The notes below the pieces were generated by a model that saw only the letters and a list, made by a program, of their open reading frames with translations, was not told where the DNA came from and searched no databases. The translations under genes and the position numbers were made by a program. This document shows, in pieces, positions 18,464-27,556 of a stretch of DNA of 64,000 nucleotides. Origin of the DNA: Poriferisodalis sp965204195. Lineage in GTDB: Bacteria > Actinomycetota > Acidimicrobiia > Acidimicrobiales > Poriferisodalaceae. Location of the stretch: positions 1,302,001 through 1,366,000 of the forward strand of contig NZ_OZ241975.1 in the NCBI RefSeq assembly GCF_965204195.1, given 5' to 3'. The number at the start of each line of letters is the position of its first letter. Within the stretch, counting starts at the first letter, position 1.

Positions 18464-20130
18464 TACCCGACTGACTCGCGGTCCCACAGGTCCGCGGTGA
18501 CGCCGGCGTCGCGGATGGCCTGCTTGCGGATCTTGCCCGAGGCGGTCTTGTCGAGCTCGCGCACGAAGTGCAGGTAGCGCGGCACGCTGTGGCGGGGCAT
18601 GCGGGGCACGCACCAATCCAGAAAACGGACCGGATCGGGTGCCGGTCCGCTCATGGCGACTACGGCAAGCACTTCATCTTCTCCACCGGCACCCTCGACG
18701 CGCAAGCCGACGACCGCGCACTCGATCACGCCGTCGTGTCCGTTGATCACCGTCTCCACCTCGTAGCTGGAGATGTTCTCGCCGCGTCGGCGGATGCGGT
18801 CGTTCAGCCGGTCCATAAAGTGCAGCCGTCCGGTCTCGTCGAACCTTCCCGCATCGCCGGTGTGGAACCACAGGTTCCGCCACGCCGCCACGGTGCGTTC
18901 GGGCATGCGGTGATAGCCCACGTTGAAGCAGTACGGCACCTTGGGACGCACCAAGATCTCGCCGGTTTCAGTCGACGTGACGGGTCGGTCGGTCTCGGGG
19001 TCGGCCACGATGACGTCGAAGAAGTCGGCCAGCGGCCGCCCAGCGCAGCCCGACATGACCGGGTCGTCGAAGCTGGTGTAGGAGACCATGTTGACTTCGG
19101 TCATCCCGTAGCCCTGCATGATCCGCACGCCGAACCGTTCTTCGAAGGCGGCGGCCCATTCCGCCGCCACGGGCAGTGCGATGACGGCCCGCAGTTGATG
19201 GTCACGGTCGCGGTCCGTGGTCGGGCTGCGCCAGATGAACTCGGGCATGACCCCGAGGGCGTTCGTCAGCGTGATCTGGTGCCGCCTCACCGTGTCGAGC
19301 CATTTCCCGGCGCTGAACCGCTTCTCCACGTACACGGAGGCGCCGGCGTGGAGCGACGCAAAGACCTGCATGAACAGGCCGTTTGCGTGAAACATCGGCA
19401 TGCAGCAGTAGAAGCGGTCGTCCGGGGTGATCTGGAGGCTCCGGGCGGTGCCGAGGCCGAACAGGTAGCAGTGCGCCTGGGGCATCAGCACACCCTTGGC
19501 GGGCCCGGTGGTGCCCGAGGTGTACATGATCGTGCAGACATCGCTGGGTTCGGCCGCCAGCACGGCCTCGGGACGCACCTCGGTGTCCAGCAGCTCTTCG
19601 ATGGAGACCTCCACCGAGCCCATGAGCACACCCCCGGCACCGGCGCCGTAAGCGCCGTCGTCGACCAGGATCGTGGCCTCAATGTCAGTCTCGGACGGCT
19701 CGAGCGAGCCGGGCTCGATGTCATCGAAGCGCTCGAGCAGCCCGTTGTCGACGGCCACGATGCGGGGCTCTGAGTTGTTGACCTGATGCTCCAGAAAGGC
19801 ACCGCGCAAGTCGGTGTTGATCGGCACGAAGATCGCCCGCCGCTTGTGGGTGGCGATCATCAGCAGCATGAACTCGAGGCTGTTCGTGAGCAGACCCAGC
19901 AACCGGTCGCCTGGCCGGAGGCCGAGATCATCGAGGGCGGTAGCGAGCCGGTCGGTGTGGCTGTCGAGCTCGGCGAAGCTGAGCGTGCGGCCGTCTTCGA
20001 ACGCAAGAAACTCTCTGTCGCCGTGGGAGGCCGCGGCTTGCCGCACGAGATCGGGCAGCGTCCAGCCGTCAGTGCTGACGCCACCCGCCGCAGCTGTATC
20101 GGTGTCGGTCCCCTGGTCGCGGGTGCCCAT
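18445..20130 (-). CDS. AMP-dependent acyl-CoA synthetase (CaiC-like)
   Basis: A protein of 561 aa in the ANL superfamily. The P-loop is YTSGTTGPAKG near residue 210, GYGMTE (A5) is followed by HTGDAG (A7) and NDRIRRRGENIS (A8), and the catalytic lysine is in KTASGKIRK (A10). It activates a carboxylic acid to acyl-AMP and then acyl-CoA. The start ATG is at 20130. It fits with the surrounding CoA-transferases and TesB. The substrate class is unknown, and carnitine-type acids are one possibility given resemblance to CaiC (inference). Confidence 0.88.
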   Translation of the reverse strand: MGTRDQGTDTDTAAAGGVSTDGWTLPDLVRQAAASHGDREFLAFEDGRTLSFAELDSHTDRLATALDDLGLRPGDRLLGLLTNSLEFMLLMIATHKRRAIFVPINTDLRGAFLEHQVNNSEPRIVAVDNGLLERFDDIEPGSLEPSETDIEATILVDDGAYGAGAGGVLMGSVEVSIEELLDTEVRPEAVLAAEPSDVCTIMYTSGTTGPAKGVLMPQAHCYLFGLGTARSLQITPDDRFYCCMPMFHANGLFMQVFASLHAGASVYVEKRFSAGKWLDTVRRHQITLTNALGVMPEFIWRSPTTDRDRDHQLRAVIALPVAAEWAAAFEERFGVRIMQGYGMTEVNMVSYTSFDDPVMSGCAGRPLADFFDVIVADPETDRPVTSTETGEILVRPKVPYCFNVGYHRMPERTVAAWRNLWFHTGDAGRFDETGRLHFMDRLNDRIRRRGENISSYEVETVINGHDGVIECAVVGLRVEGAGGEDEVLAVVAMSGPAPDPVRFLDWCVPRMPRHSVPRYLHFVRELDKTASGKIRKQAIRDAGVTADLWDRESVGYTVARG

Positions 20131-20230
20131 CGGCGGAATCGTAGACTTCGCCCGGGCTTCGTGGCCTGAACGGGGTGCGCCCCCTCAGCGGGCGCATGGG
20201 GAATTGGGCACCTGCTCGGGAGGTGACCGC

Positions 20231-21343
20231 ATGCTGATCGGATTGCCTCGTGAGCTCAAGGCGGGCGAGCAACGCGTCGGGCTGACGCCGCACGCCGTGC
20301 GCGAGCTGGTGCTGCACGATCACCAAGTGCTCGTTGAGAGTGGCGCCGGTGCCGGCATCCGCGTGTCCGATGCCGAATACGAGGCTGCCGGCGCGCTTAT
20401 CCGCAGCTGTAGCGAGGTGTGGGACAAGGCCGAGCTGGTTGTCAAGGTCAAGGAGCCGCAGGCGTCCGAACGCAAGATGCTCGGCGCGGGCCAGATTCTG
20501 TTCGCCTACCTGCATCTCGCGCCGGATCCCGACCAGACGGCCGATCTGGTGGATTCGGGCGCGGCCTGTGTCGCCTACGAGACCGTGACCGACTCGCCTG
20601 GCGGGCTGCCGTTGCTGGCACCGATGTCCCGGGTCGCCGGGCGACTCGCCGTGCAGGCGGGGGCGTGGGCGCTCGAGACCGCACATGGGGGCATCGGCCT
20701 GCTGATCGGCGGGGTGCCCGGTGTGCCGCCGGCGCGCGTGGCAATCATCGGCGGGGGAGTAGTCGGCGAGAATGCGGCCGAGATCGCTATCGGCATGGGT
20801 GCCGACGTGCGGGTGCTCGACATCGACCCGGCTGCCCTGGATCACCTCGAGCAGCGTTTCGGTGCGTCGGTCGTCACGGTCACGTCCACCCGGGCCACCG
20901 TCGAGACTGAGGTGCAGAACGCCGACTTGGTGATCGGCGCCGTGCTGGTGACCGGCGCCCGGGCACCGAAGCTCGTGACGGCCGACTTGATCAAGCAGAT
21001 GCGTCCCGGATCGGTTGTGGTCGACGTGGCCATCGACCAAGGCGGCTGCTTCGAGACATCCAAGCCCACGACCCATGCCGAGCCGACGTTCGTGATCGAT
21101 GGCGTGGTGCACTACTGCGTCGCCAACATGCCCGGCGCCGTGCCGGTCACCTCAACCCGGGCACTCAGCGACGCCACCCTGCCAAGGGTGCTGGCAATCG
21201 CCGAGAACGGCCTCGACGCCCTGCGCACCGACCCCCACTTGCGGGCGGGCCTCAACGTCTACAAGGGCCGCGTCACCGAGCCTCACGTAGCCGCCGCCCT
21301 CGACCTCCCCTACACCGACCCCCTCACCGCTCTCGGCTTCTAG
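20231..21343 (+). CDS. ald: Alanine dehydrogenase
   Basis: A protein of 370 aa, the normal length for the family. The N-terminus MLIGLPRELKAGEQRVGLTP and the NAD-binding Rossmann segment VAIIGGGVVGENAAEIAIGM are typical, and CVANMPGAVPVTSTRAL is the conserved C-terminal signature. AGGTGA precedes ATG 20231. It interconverts L-alanine and pyruvate plus ammonia with NAD. It is the last host-like gene before the defence island, and 21344-21541 holds only the island's upstream region. Confidence 0.93.
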   Translation: MLIGLPRELKAGEQRVGLTPHAVRELVLHDHQVLVESGAGAGIRVSDAEYEAAGALIRSCSEVWDKAELVVKVKEPQASERKMLGAGQILFAYLHLAPDPDQTADLVDSGAACVAYETVTDSPGGLPLLAPMSRVAGRLAVQAGAWALETAHGGIGLLIGGVPGVPPARVAIIGGGVVGENAAEIAIGMGADVRVLDIDPAALDHLEQRFGASVVTVTSTRATVETEVQNADLVIGAVLVTGARAPKLVTADLIKQMRPGSVVVDVAIDQGGCFETSKPTTHAEPTFVIDGVVHYCVANMPGAVPVTSTRALSDATLPRVLAIAENGLDALRTDPHLRAGLNVYKGRVTEPHVAAALDLPYTDPLTALGF

Positions 21344-21541
21344 CGCTCCAGCACTAGCGCCGAATCGTGGCAACGCAGATGCCTGCGCCGCCGTTCTGTG
21401 GCAGTGTCTCGGGCCGAAGCGCTGTCACACCCCCTCGGCAAGGTGGTGGTTCGACCAAGTCAGAGATAGCGACTCATTACCGCGGCGTGCCGCAGTGAGT
21501 GGGGTACACAGTTGCCCATAGCAGTAGGAGGCTGATCGAAA

Positions 21542-21598
21542 ATGCACATAACTCGATCCTCTTCTCTCCATCGCCGGCAAGGGGTGGCTACGCCATGA
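21542..21598 (+). CDS. 18-codon leader ORF overlapping the methyltransferase start
   Basis: ATG 21542 has GTAGGAGG 10 nt upstream, the best ribosome-binding site in this spacer. The 18-residue frame ends in TGA at 21596-21598, overlapping the methyltransferase ATG (ATGA). This looks like a translational-coupling leader that could tune methyltransferase dosage. No protein evidence is available. Confidence 0.45.
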   Translation: MHITRSSSLHRRQGVATP

Positions 21599-22701
21599 GC
21601 GCTGACTACACCATCGTCGATCTCTTTGCTGGTTGCGGCGGCCTCACTGCCGGATTCCTGCGGGCGAACTCAGATCTCGGCGGGTTTCGACCGGTTGCCG
21701 CCGTTGACTCTGACGTTGATGCGGCTGCTACCTACGCCGCGAACTTCGGCGCCGATCACGTCTTCCTCGGCACCATCGAAGACTGGCTCGAAGGCGGGCA
21801 CCATCCAGACGGGGCAGATGTCGTACTAGGTGGACCGCCATGTCAAGGGTTCTCGTCGTTGGGCAAGCAAGAGGTGGCAGACCATCGGAACGCTTTATGG
21901 GAGCAATACGTCGAGGCGGTCGCGGTGCTACGTCCCGAGTTCTTCGTGCTCGAGAACGTGCGCGAGTTTCTGAGGTCCGAGCAGTTCTCGGGCCTAGAGG
22001 ATGCCTGTCTGCCGGATCAGCGTCTTGCGGACTATGAGATCGAACCGTTCGTGCTGGACTCCTCCCTCTATGGGGCACCGCAGCGACGCCGGAGAGCGAT
22101 CGTCATCGGAAGGCGGCGCGGGCGGCGGCCTGTGGGAGAGCCCCCTCAATCCCCGCAGCGTTCGGATGTTCGAGAGGCATTTCAGGGGTTGACAGACGAC
22201 GTGCAGCAACGAGATCTTCCAGATCGTCACACTGAATTTGGCGGACAGCAGGTGCCAGGACCTTTCCGTGGGGAGGAGTTGCACCTCACCCGCTACTTCA
22301 CGCATCGGTCCCTCATGCGCTACCGCTCGATCCCTGAAGGGGGCAACAGGTTCAATATTCCCTACAGCCTTCAAGCTCCCTGCTGGAGGTCACATCGGAC
22401 AGGAGCTGGAGATGTGATGGGCCGACTGCTGTGGGATCAGCCTTCCGTGACCATCCGTACCGAGTTCTTCAAGCCCGAGAAAGGTCGGTATCTGCATCCG
22501 ACGGCTCACCGGCCCATCACTCACCACGAAGCTGCTCGACTCCAGGGGTTCCCTGACGACTACGAGTGGTGTGGCTCGAAGACTGCCATCGCCCGACAGC
22601 TTGGCAACGCCGTGCCGCTCCCCTTGGGCGAGGCCCTCGGGCGCCACATTCTGTCGGCACTCTCCGACACGACCGCCGTGCGCGAAGCAATGGCAGCATG
22701 A
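21595..22701 (+). CDS. C5-cytosine DNA methyltransferase
   Basis: A protein of 368 aa. Motif I is DLFAGCGGLTAGF (residues 9-21); motif IV is GGPPCQGFSS with catalytic C83; motif VI is E120-N-V; motif VIII is APQRRRRAIVIG; motif IX is ARLQGFPDDYEW; motif X is QLGNAVPLPLGEALG. The ATG at 21595 gives the canonical N-terminus, although an in-frame GTG at 21499 would add 32 residues. It methylates cytosine at position 5 in an unknown DNA site. It is first gene of the defence operon and presumably protects host DNA. A Vsr endonuclease encoded at 31279 fits repair of its deamination products. Confidence 0.95.
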   Translation: MSADYTIVDLFAGCGGLTAGFLRANSDLGGFRPVAAVDSDVDAAATYAANFGADHVFLGTIEDWLEGGHHPDGADVVLGGPPCQGFSSLGKQEVADHRNALWEQYVEAVAVLRPEFFVLENVREFLRSEQFSGLEDACLPDQRLADYEIEPFVLDSSLYGAPQRRRRAIVIGRRRGRRPVGEPPQSPQRSDVREAFQGLTDDVQQRDLPDRHTEFGGQQVPGPFRGEELHLTRYFTHRSLMRYRSIPEGGNRFNIPYSLQAPCWRSHRTGAGDVMGRLLWDQPSVTIRTEFFKPEKGRYLHPTAHRPITHHEAARLQGFPDDYEWCGSKTAIARQLGNAVPLPLGEALGRHILSALSDTTAVREAMAA

Positions 22702-22748
22702 GCGGATCGACTGCCGGACTGGAGCGGCGTTTGCGTCGTGCTCGCTAA
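22698..22748 (+). CDS. 16-codon bridging ORF between methyltransferase and ATPase
   Basis: The ATG at 22698 overlaps the methyltransferase TGA (ATGA). The 16-residue frame ends at 22748, past the GTG 22738 that opens the ATPase in the next frame. Either it couples translation, or the ATPase N-terminus is really made by a +1 shift from this frame. The ATPase GTG has only a weak distant GGAG, which keeps both options open. Confidence 0.35.
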   Translation: MSGSTAGLERRLRRAR

Positions 22749-25071
22749 GCGCCCTAGCCCTGCCGAGGCACGAGGGCTGTACGAGGAGGCCCTAGCCGTC
22801 GAGACTCCAGCGCAGCTAGATGCGCTCTGGAGACGAATGGAGCCGTACGCCCCGCACGAGCGTCCCGTCGGTGATCGCTGGGGCAACCGAGGACTGTTCA
22901 CGGCCGCTGGCGGCAACTTCGACCACAAGCTCACCGAGCTGGTGACGAACATGCTGGATGCTCTGATCCTTCGGGAAGCGTTCGAGCAACTCGGTGACGA
23001 AGTCCTCGACCCAGAGGCCTCTGCAGAGCTCTTCAGTACCCCCGCTGCGGCAGTTAGGGAGCTGTTCGGCCCTGGTGCTTCTGTTGATGCAGCGGCCAAG
23101 GCACAAGTGGAGTTGAGATCGGCGGGCCTTGACAGGCGGCGCGAAAGAACCGTCGTATTCCGAGACCTTGGTATCGGCATGCGTCCGGAGGAGATCGCCG
23201 GTTCGCTGCTGCGTGTCGGGTCGTCTCGAAAGGATGGCGTGCTGTGGTTAATGGGCGCATTCGGGCGAGGTGGGCTCACAGTCTTGCCGAATGCGCACGG
23301 CTGGGTCGTCATGTCGCGATCTGCCGTGGCCGACCAAGCGGGCGTGGTGCTAGCCGTCATTCGCTGGCAACGAGTCGGGAACCGGCAGACGCAAACCGCG
23401 CTGTACAGGGTGGTGTCCCCATGGAGCGCGGACGGCGACGACGCTGACCCGCTCGTGCTGCCAGCTGAAGCGTGTTCCGATTTCGACAGCGGGACACGCC
23501 TCGCAGTGGTTGGATTCCGGGGCGAGGGGATCTTCGTCTCACGTCTTGGAGACGAGAGATCCCTTGACACCATGATCGACACTCGACTGTTCGATCCTCC
23601 GCTGCCGATCCAGCTGACTGCCCCTGTCCTGGAGTCTCGTGGCTCGCGGCTGACGCAGCTGCGGGGGCTCAGCCGGCGCCTTGCAACTAACCCGCGATCT
23701 GATCGCACGGAGGGGTCCGAGGAATTGCCCTTCGGATATGACGGGCGCACCTACCAGCTTCCGGTCAAGTTCTACTTGTTTGCCAGCGGCACCGACGCCG
23801 GGACCCGGCGTCGATTCGTCGCCCGCAACCACGCCCTGCTGCTCAATTCCAACGGCCAGGTGCACGCGCACTGGACCTCTCCAGAGTTCCGACATCGCAC
23901 GAACCTCCACAAGCTGGCCGACAGGATTCTTGTTGTGCTGGACACGGACCCGCTGCCGCTGGAGTTGCGAACGAGTCTCTTTACGGCAGATCGGACGGAA
24001 CTCCTGCGCAACCCGCACGCGGTCCGGTTGGAGGAGGAACTCGTCTCGTTCCTCAACGACTGGGATGAGTTGGAAGAGGCCAACAACGAGATGATTCGTG
24101 AGTCGATTCGGCGAAGCAATCGCGACGGCTCCACAGCAGACCTCTCGGAACGCATTGCGAAGGCCGCCGAGTCGCGAGGTTGGCGAGCCGCGCCTGATCC
24201 GAAGCGAAAACGACGCAAACGTCCAGACCGCCCGCTGAATCTCTTGGACGATCCCACGACCCTGTCTGGTCGAGACTCGCTGCGTCTCGAGAGAGGACGG
24301 ACCCACGGCATCTACTACTCACTCGATGCGCGTGATGGCTTCATTCCCAAGCGGGCGGTGTGCAAGGCGACGACCACACATCTGGACATCGATCCAGAGG
24401 AGGACCTGACCGTCGGCGAGTTGCGCCGGGGTCGTCTACGTGTCTCGGTGGCGGTACCGGCCGATGCGGAACTGATGACAGCAACTCTGACGGTCCGAAT
24501 CGAGCCATGGGTGTCTGGTCACGGACATCTCCACGATGCTCTTGAGTACGTAGCGAGCCTTGAGATCGTTGATGAAGACGATCGACCCGAGCCGCCGGCA
24601 CCGAAACCCGATAACGGCAAGCGCGTACGCGGCACGATGCCGATCGCAACCTTGTGGACCACGCATGAGGCTGAAGCAGAGTGGGGCGCAAACACGCCCG
24701 GCGAGGCAGAGCTGGTGCCGGCGTCGACGTTCGCAGAGCTTGGTGACGGCTACGAGCGGTTCGCAGGAGCGGAGGTAGAGGGCCTTCTATTGAAGCTCAA
24801 TGAGGATTTCACTCCCCTCAAGGCCTATAGCTCTATGCGCGCCCGATCGATCGGCGACCAGGGTGTGCGTCAGCTCAAGAATCGTTACGCACTGGGTTTC
24901 GGCGTCTACATGGTTGTCGCTGATGCACACCAGCGTCGAGCGAATCAAGCTGGTGAGCCCCCGGACGGCGACCTCATGGCCGCATCCCGCCGCGCCGCGG
25001 CCCAAGCGGTGTTAGCGATGTTGCCGGAATTCGACACCCTCATCGCAGAGGCCGGGTTGGATGGTGTCTGA
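22738..25071 (+). CDS. GHKL-family ATPase, MORC/HSP90-like (ATPase 1 of the island)
   Basis: A protein of 777 aa. The Bergerat ATP-binding fold spans about residues 55-300: the N-box is HKLTELVTNMLDA (E67, N71), the G1 motif is DLGIGM (143-148) and the G2 glycine loop is GAFGRGG (173-179). The remainder (about 330-777) has no recognised motif except a basic stretch KRKRRKRPDR near residue 490. It probably dimerises on ATP binding and clamps or scans DNA in the restriction complex, by analogy to the MutL/MORC ATPases described in restriction systems. It overlaps the next gene by 11 bp. The GTG start is uncertain because of the bridging ORF. Confidence 0.8.
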   Translation: MLAKRPSPAEARGLYEEALAVETPAQLDALWRRMEPYAPHERPVGDRWGNRGLFTAAGGNFDHKLTELVTNMLDALILREAFEQLGDEVLDPEASAELFSTPAAAVRELFGPGASVDAAAKAQVELRSAGLDRRRERTVVFRDLGIGMRPEEIAGSLLRVGSSRKDGVLWLMGAFGRGGLTVLPNAHGWVVMSRSAVADQAGVVLAVIRWQRVGNRQTQTALYRVVSPWSADGDDADPLVLPAEACSDFDSGTRLAVVGFRGEGIFVSRLGDERSLDTMIDTRLFDPPLPIQLTAPVLESRGSRLTQLRGLSRRLATNPRSDRTEGSEELPFGYDGRTYQLPVKFYLFASGTDAGTRRRFVARNHALLLNSNGQVHAHWTSPEFRHRTNLHKLADRILVVLDTDPLPLELRTSLFTADRTELLRNPHAVRLEEELVSFLNDWDELEEANNEMIRESIRRSNRDGSTADLSERIAKAAESRGWRAAPDPKRKRRKRPDRPLNLLDDPTTLSGRDSLRLERGRTHGIYYSLDARDGFIPKRAVCKATTTHLDIDPEEDLTVGELRRGRLRVSVAVPADAELMTATLTVRIEPWVSGHGHLHDALEYVASLEIVDEDDRPEPPAPKPDNGKRVRGTMPIATLWTTHEAEAEWGANTPGEAELVPASTFAELGDGYERFAGAEVEGLLLKLNEDFTPLKAYSSMRARSIGDQGVRQLKNRYALGFGVYMVVADAHQRRANQAGEPPDGDLMAASRRAAAQAVLAMLPEFDTLIAEAGLDGV

Positions 25072-26581
25072 ACAGAGCCGCGGCGACTGGTCGGACGAGG
25101 TCCGGGTGGCAGGCGCCACCGTTATTCCGCCCGATCCCAAGATCATGGAGGCGATCGGGCTGAACTACGCACTCGAAGCTGCCATCGCCGATCTCGTGGA
25201 CAACTCCATCGACGCGGGAGCCTCGCAGGTGCTCGTTCGCTTTGTTCGGCGCGGCGCGCGCCTTGTGAGCCTGTGCGTGGTGGACAACGGGCGTGGAATG
25301 CAGGACGACGACCTCGACGACGCGATGGCGCTGGGAAAACGGCGTGACTACAAGACGAGCGATCTGGGACATTTCGGGCTGGGCCTGAAGGCCGCTTCGC
25401 TCGGCCAGGCGCGGAGTCTGACCGTCATCAGCCGAACCAGCGGTTCTGTGGCGTGCGGACGCAGGTGGCTGAAGGACAACGTAAGTGCTGACTTCATCTG
25501 CGACGTAGTGGAAGCCGAGTTTGCGGCAACGGCGCTTAACAGATCTTGGAGTCCACTGACCGTTCAATCCGGCACGCTGGTCCGATGGGATGGGGTCACG
25601 AACTTCCCTGCCGCCCAAGATGCCTCGACAACCGATCAATACTTGGAGCAGGTGCTACCAAGAGTCAGAGATCACCTAGGTCTTGTGTTTCACCGACTCA
25701 TTCACAACGAGACCGTCTCGATCACCCTCGACATCGAGGATGCAGAGATTGGCAGCACAGGTCTCTCCCAAACCGCAGTGCCGATCGATCCGTTTGGATA
25801 CCGCCGAACAGGTCGAGCTAGCTATCCGAAGTTGCTGCTTGCGTCTTTCGAAGAGCACAGTGTCGAGCTCCAGTGCCATCTGTGGCCACCCAGGTCTGAA
25901 TTGCCGGCATTCAAGGTGCCATACAGGTTGCATCACAAGGGCCAAGGCTTCTACTTCTATAGAAATGACAGGCTACTCCAGTCGGGAGGATGGAACGGAG
26001 TAATTCAACCAAATGATCGCTATCGGCTGGCCAGAGTTGCTGTCGATGTAAACGACGAGTTAGCTGGCCTGCTATCGATGAATCCAGAGAAAACTGAGAT
26101 ACGTGTTGTGGAGCCATTCGTCCATGCGATTGAGTCTGCGCACGATCGCGATTTCAACCTTCGGTCGTATTGCGACGATGCATATGAGCGACTGCGGGAG
26201 AGCCGTACCCCTGTGGGCACCCGGCGACCGGTCCTTCCTCCGGGGCGAGGATTCGCGCCAAGACTTCGACAGGCAATCAGCACTGAACTGAGTTTCATAC
26301 CTGGTGCAGACCCGGTCAGTATCAGGTGGCAGAATCTTGAGGACGACCAGTTCTTCCGAATCAACCTTGACAATCAGACGATTGAATTGAACCTCAACTA
26401 CCGCTGGGCAGTCAACGGCGGCTGGGCTGGCTCACTCAACGATGCGCCCTTGCTCAAGGCCACAATTTATCTCTTGGTCCACGATCTGTTCAGAGGTGAG
26501 TACTTGGGCGCAAAACAGAAAGACAACCTGGAACTCTGGAATGCAGTCCTAATGGCAGCTGCAGAGGCTCAGGCAAGCTGA
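25061..26581 (+). CDS. GHKL-family ATPase, MutL/MORC-like (ATPase 2 of the island)
   Basis: A protein of 506 aa. The Bergerat fold lies at the N-terminus: ALEAAIADLVDNSIDAGA (N-box with D44 and N48; MutL has Glu at the D44 position), VDNGRGM (G1) and GHFGLGLKAAS (G2). The C-terminal part carries no known domain. It differs from ATPase 1 and may form a heterodimer with it or a second clamp. ATG 25061 overlaps the end of ATPase 1, and the gene ends in TGATG with the nuclease start. Base composition becomes visibly more AT-rich through this gene. Confidence 0.85.
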   Translation: MVSEQSRGDWSDEVRVAGATVIPPDPKIMEAIGLNYALEAAIADLVDNSIDAGASQVLVRFVRRGARLVSLCVVDNGRGMQDDDLDDAMALGKRRDYKTSDLGHFGLGLKAASLGQARSLTVISRTSGSVACGRRWLKDNVSADFICDVVEAEFAATALNRSWSPLTVQSGTLVRWDGVTNFPAAQDASTTDQYLEQVLPRVRDHLGLVFHRLIHNETVSITLDIEDAEIGSTGLSQTAVPIDPFGYRRTGRASYPKLLLASFEEHSVELQCHLWPPRSELPAFKVPYRLHHKGQGFYFYRNDRLLQSGGWNGVIQPNDRYRLARVAVDVNDELAGLLSMNPEKTEIRVVEPFVHAIESAHDRDFNLRSYCDDAYERLRESRTPVGTRRPVLPPGRGFAPRLRQAISTELSFIPGADPVSIRWQNLEDDQFFRINLDNQTIELNLNYRWAVNGGWAGSLNDAPLLKATIYLLVHDLFRGEYLGAKQKDNLELWNAVLMAAAEAQAS

Positions 26582-27549
26582 TGTCTGTCCCTAATGAGCG
26601 CCATCTGACCTGGTCGAATCTCGTCACATATCTGGAGGCAGATGCGCCCGCTGCTATCGTTATCAGCGGTACCCCAGAAGTTCGGCTGATCATCGAACCA
26701 TCCGAGAACCGAATAGCCGTACGCGGCCCGTGGTCTTCTGCACATGAAGTGCCAGAATTGACACGGTACCGGCACCTAGACATTCGAGTAGGAACCGATG
26801 CGTCCGGCGAATGGGTCGAGCTTGCAGTGACCGGCAGGCATGTGCTTCGCGGTGCATACTCGATGCTGACTGCAATTGCAGATTTTGTGCAAATTGATGG
26901 ACGCGAGATGGGGGACGCGATACAACGCGCAATCGAGTCCCACCAAGAACTTCTTAGTGCTCTTGGCAGGCTAAGCGACCATCAAGAACTTGGCTTGTTT
27001 GGTGAGCTACTGATACTAGGTCATCTGATCGGCAACGTCGGAGCCCAGGCTGCCGTAGCTTCTTGGAGGGGTCCGATTTCTGAGGAGCACGATTTTGGCC
27101 TCGACAACATTGACCTCGAAATCAAAACAACGCTGACTGAGGACCGTAGCCATCATATCTCGAGCCTGACGCAGTTGGAGCCGTCGCCTGATCGAGAACT
27201 GTGGCTGGTTTCGGTGCAGCTTACGACCACCGGGGTCGGCGGTAACACGTTGCCTGCGTTGATCGAACACACTAGCGGCCTCCTGTCAGACCTTAGGCTG
27301 AAGATGCGCTTCATCGAGCAGCTAATGCATCTGGGATGGGACGTAAACCAAGGCCATCTCTATACGCGCCGATTCGCGAAGCGAGGGCCAACGCTCTCGT
27401 ACAGAGTGGATGAGAGCTTTCCAGCGCTGACACCGCGCAGTTTGAAACTGGCGGAACTACCGGTCGAACGGTTCAGCAGGGTCAGCTATGTGCTCCACAC
27501 AGCCGGGCTAACGCCAGAACCTCCGCCGAGAGAATTGCGGGACATTTAA
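26581..27549 (+). CDS. PD-(D/E)XK nuclease, DUF4420 family
   Basis: A protein of 322 aa. The catalytic core is D171 and E180-I-K182 in HDFGLDNIDLEIKTTL, preceded by the helix LGLFGELLILGHL. This is the PD-(D/E)XK pattern of the DUF4420 family, which is known to sit beside Z1-domain genes. It is the likely DNA-cleaving subunit of the island. ATG 26581 overlaps the preceding stop by one base (TGATG), so translation is coupled; the Z1 gene follows after 7 bases. Confidence 0.88.
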   Translation: MSVPNERHLTWSNLVTYLEADAPAAIVISGTPEVRLIIEPSENRIAVRGPWSSAHEVPELTRYRHLDIRVGTDASGEWVELAVTGRHVLRGAYSMLTAIADFVQIDGREMGDAIQRAIESHQELLSALGRLSDHQELGLFGELLILGHLIGNVGAQAAVASWRGPISEEHDFGLDNIDLEIKTTLTEDRSHHISSLTQLEPSPDRELWLVSVQLTTTGVGGNTLPALIEHTSGLLSDLRLKMRFIEQLMHLGWDVNQGHLYTRRFAKRGPTLSYRVDESFPALTPRSLKLAELPVERFSRVSYVLHTAGLTPEPPPRELRDI

Positions 27550-27556
27550 TATTCCA

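Noticed and set aside
21499..21594. GTG 21499 as the methyltransferase start
   Set aside because: It adds 32 residues not typical of the family, whereas ATG 21595 gives the canonical MSADYTIVDLFAG start and overlaps the leader ORF.
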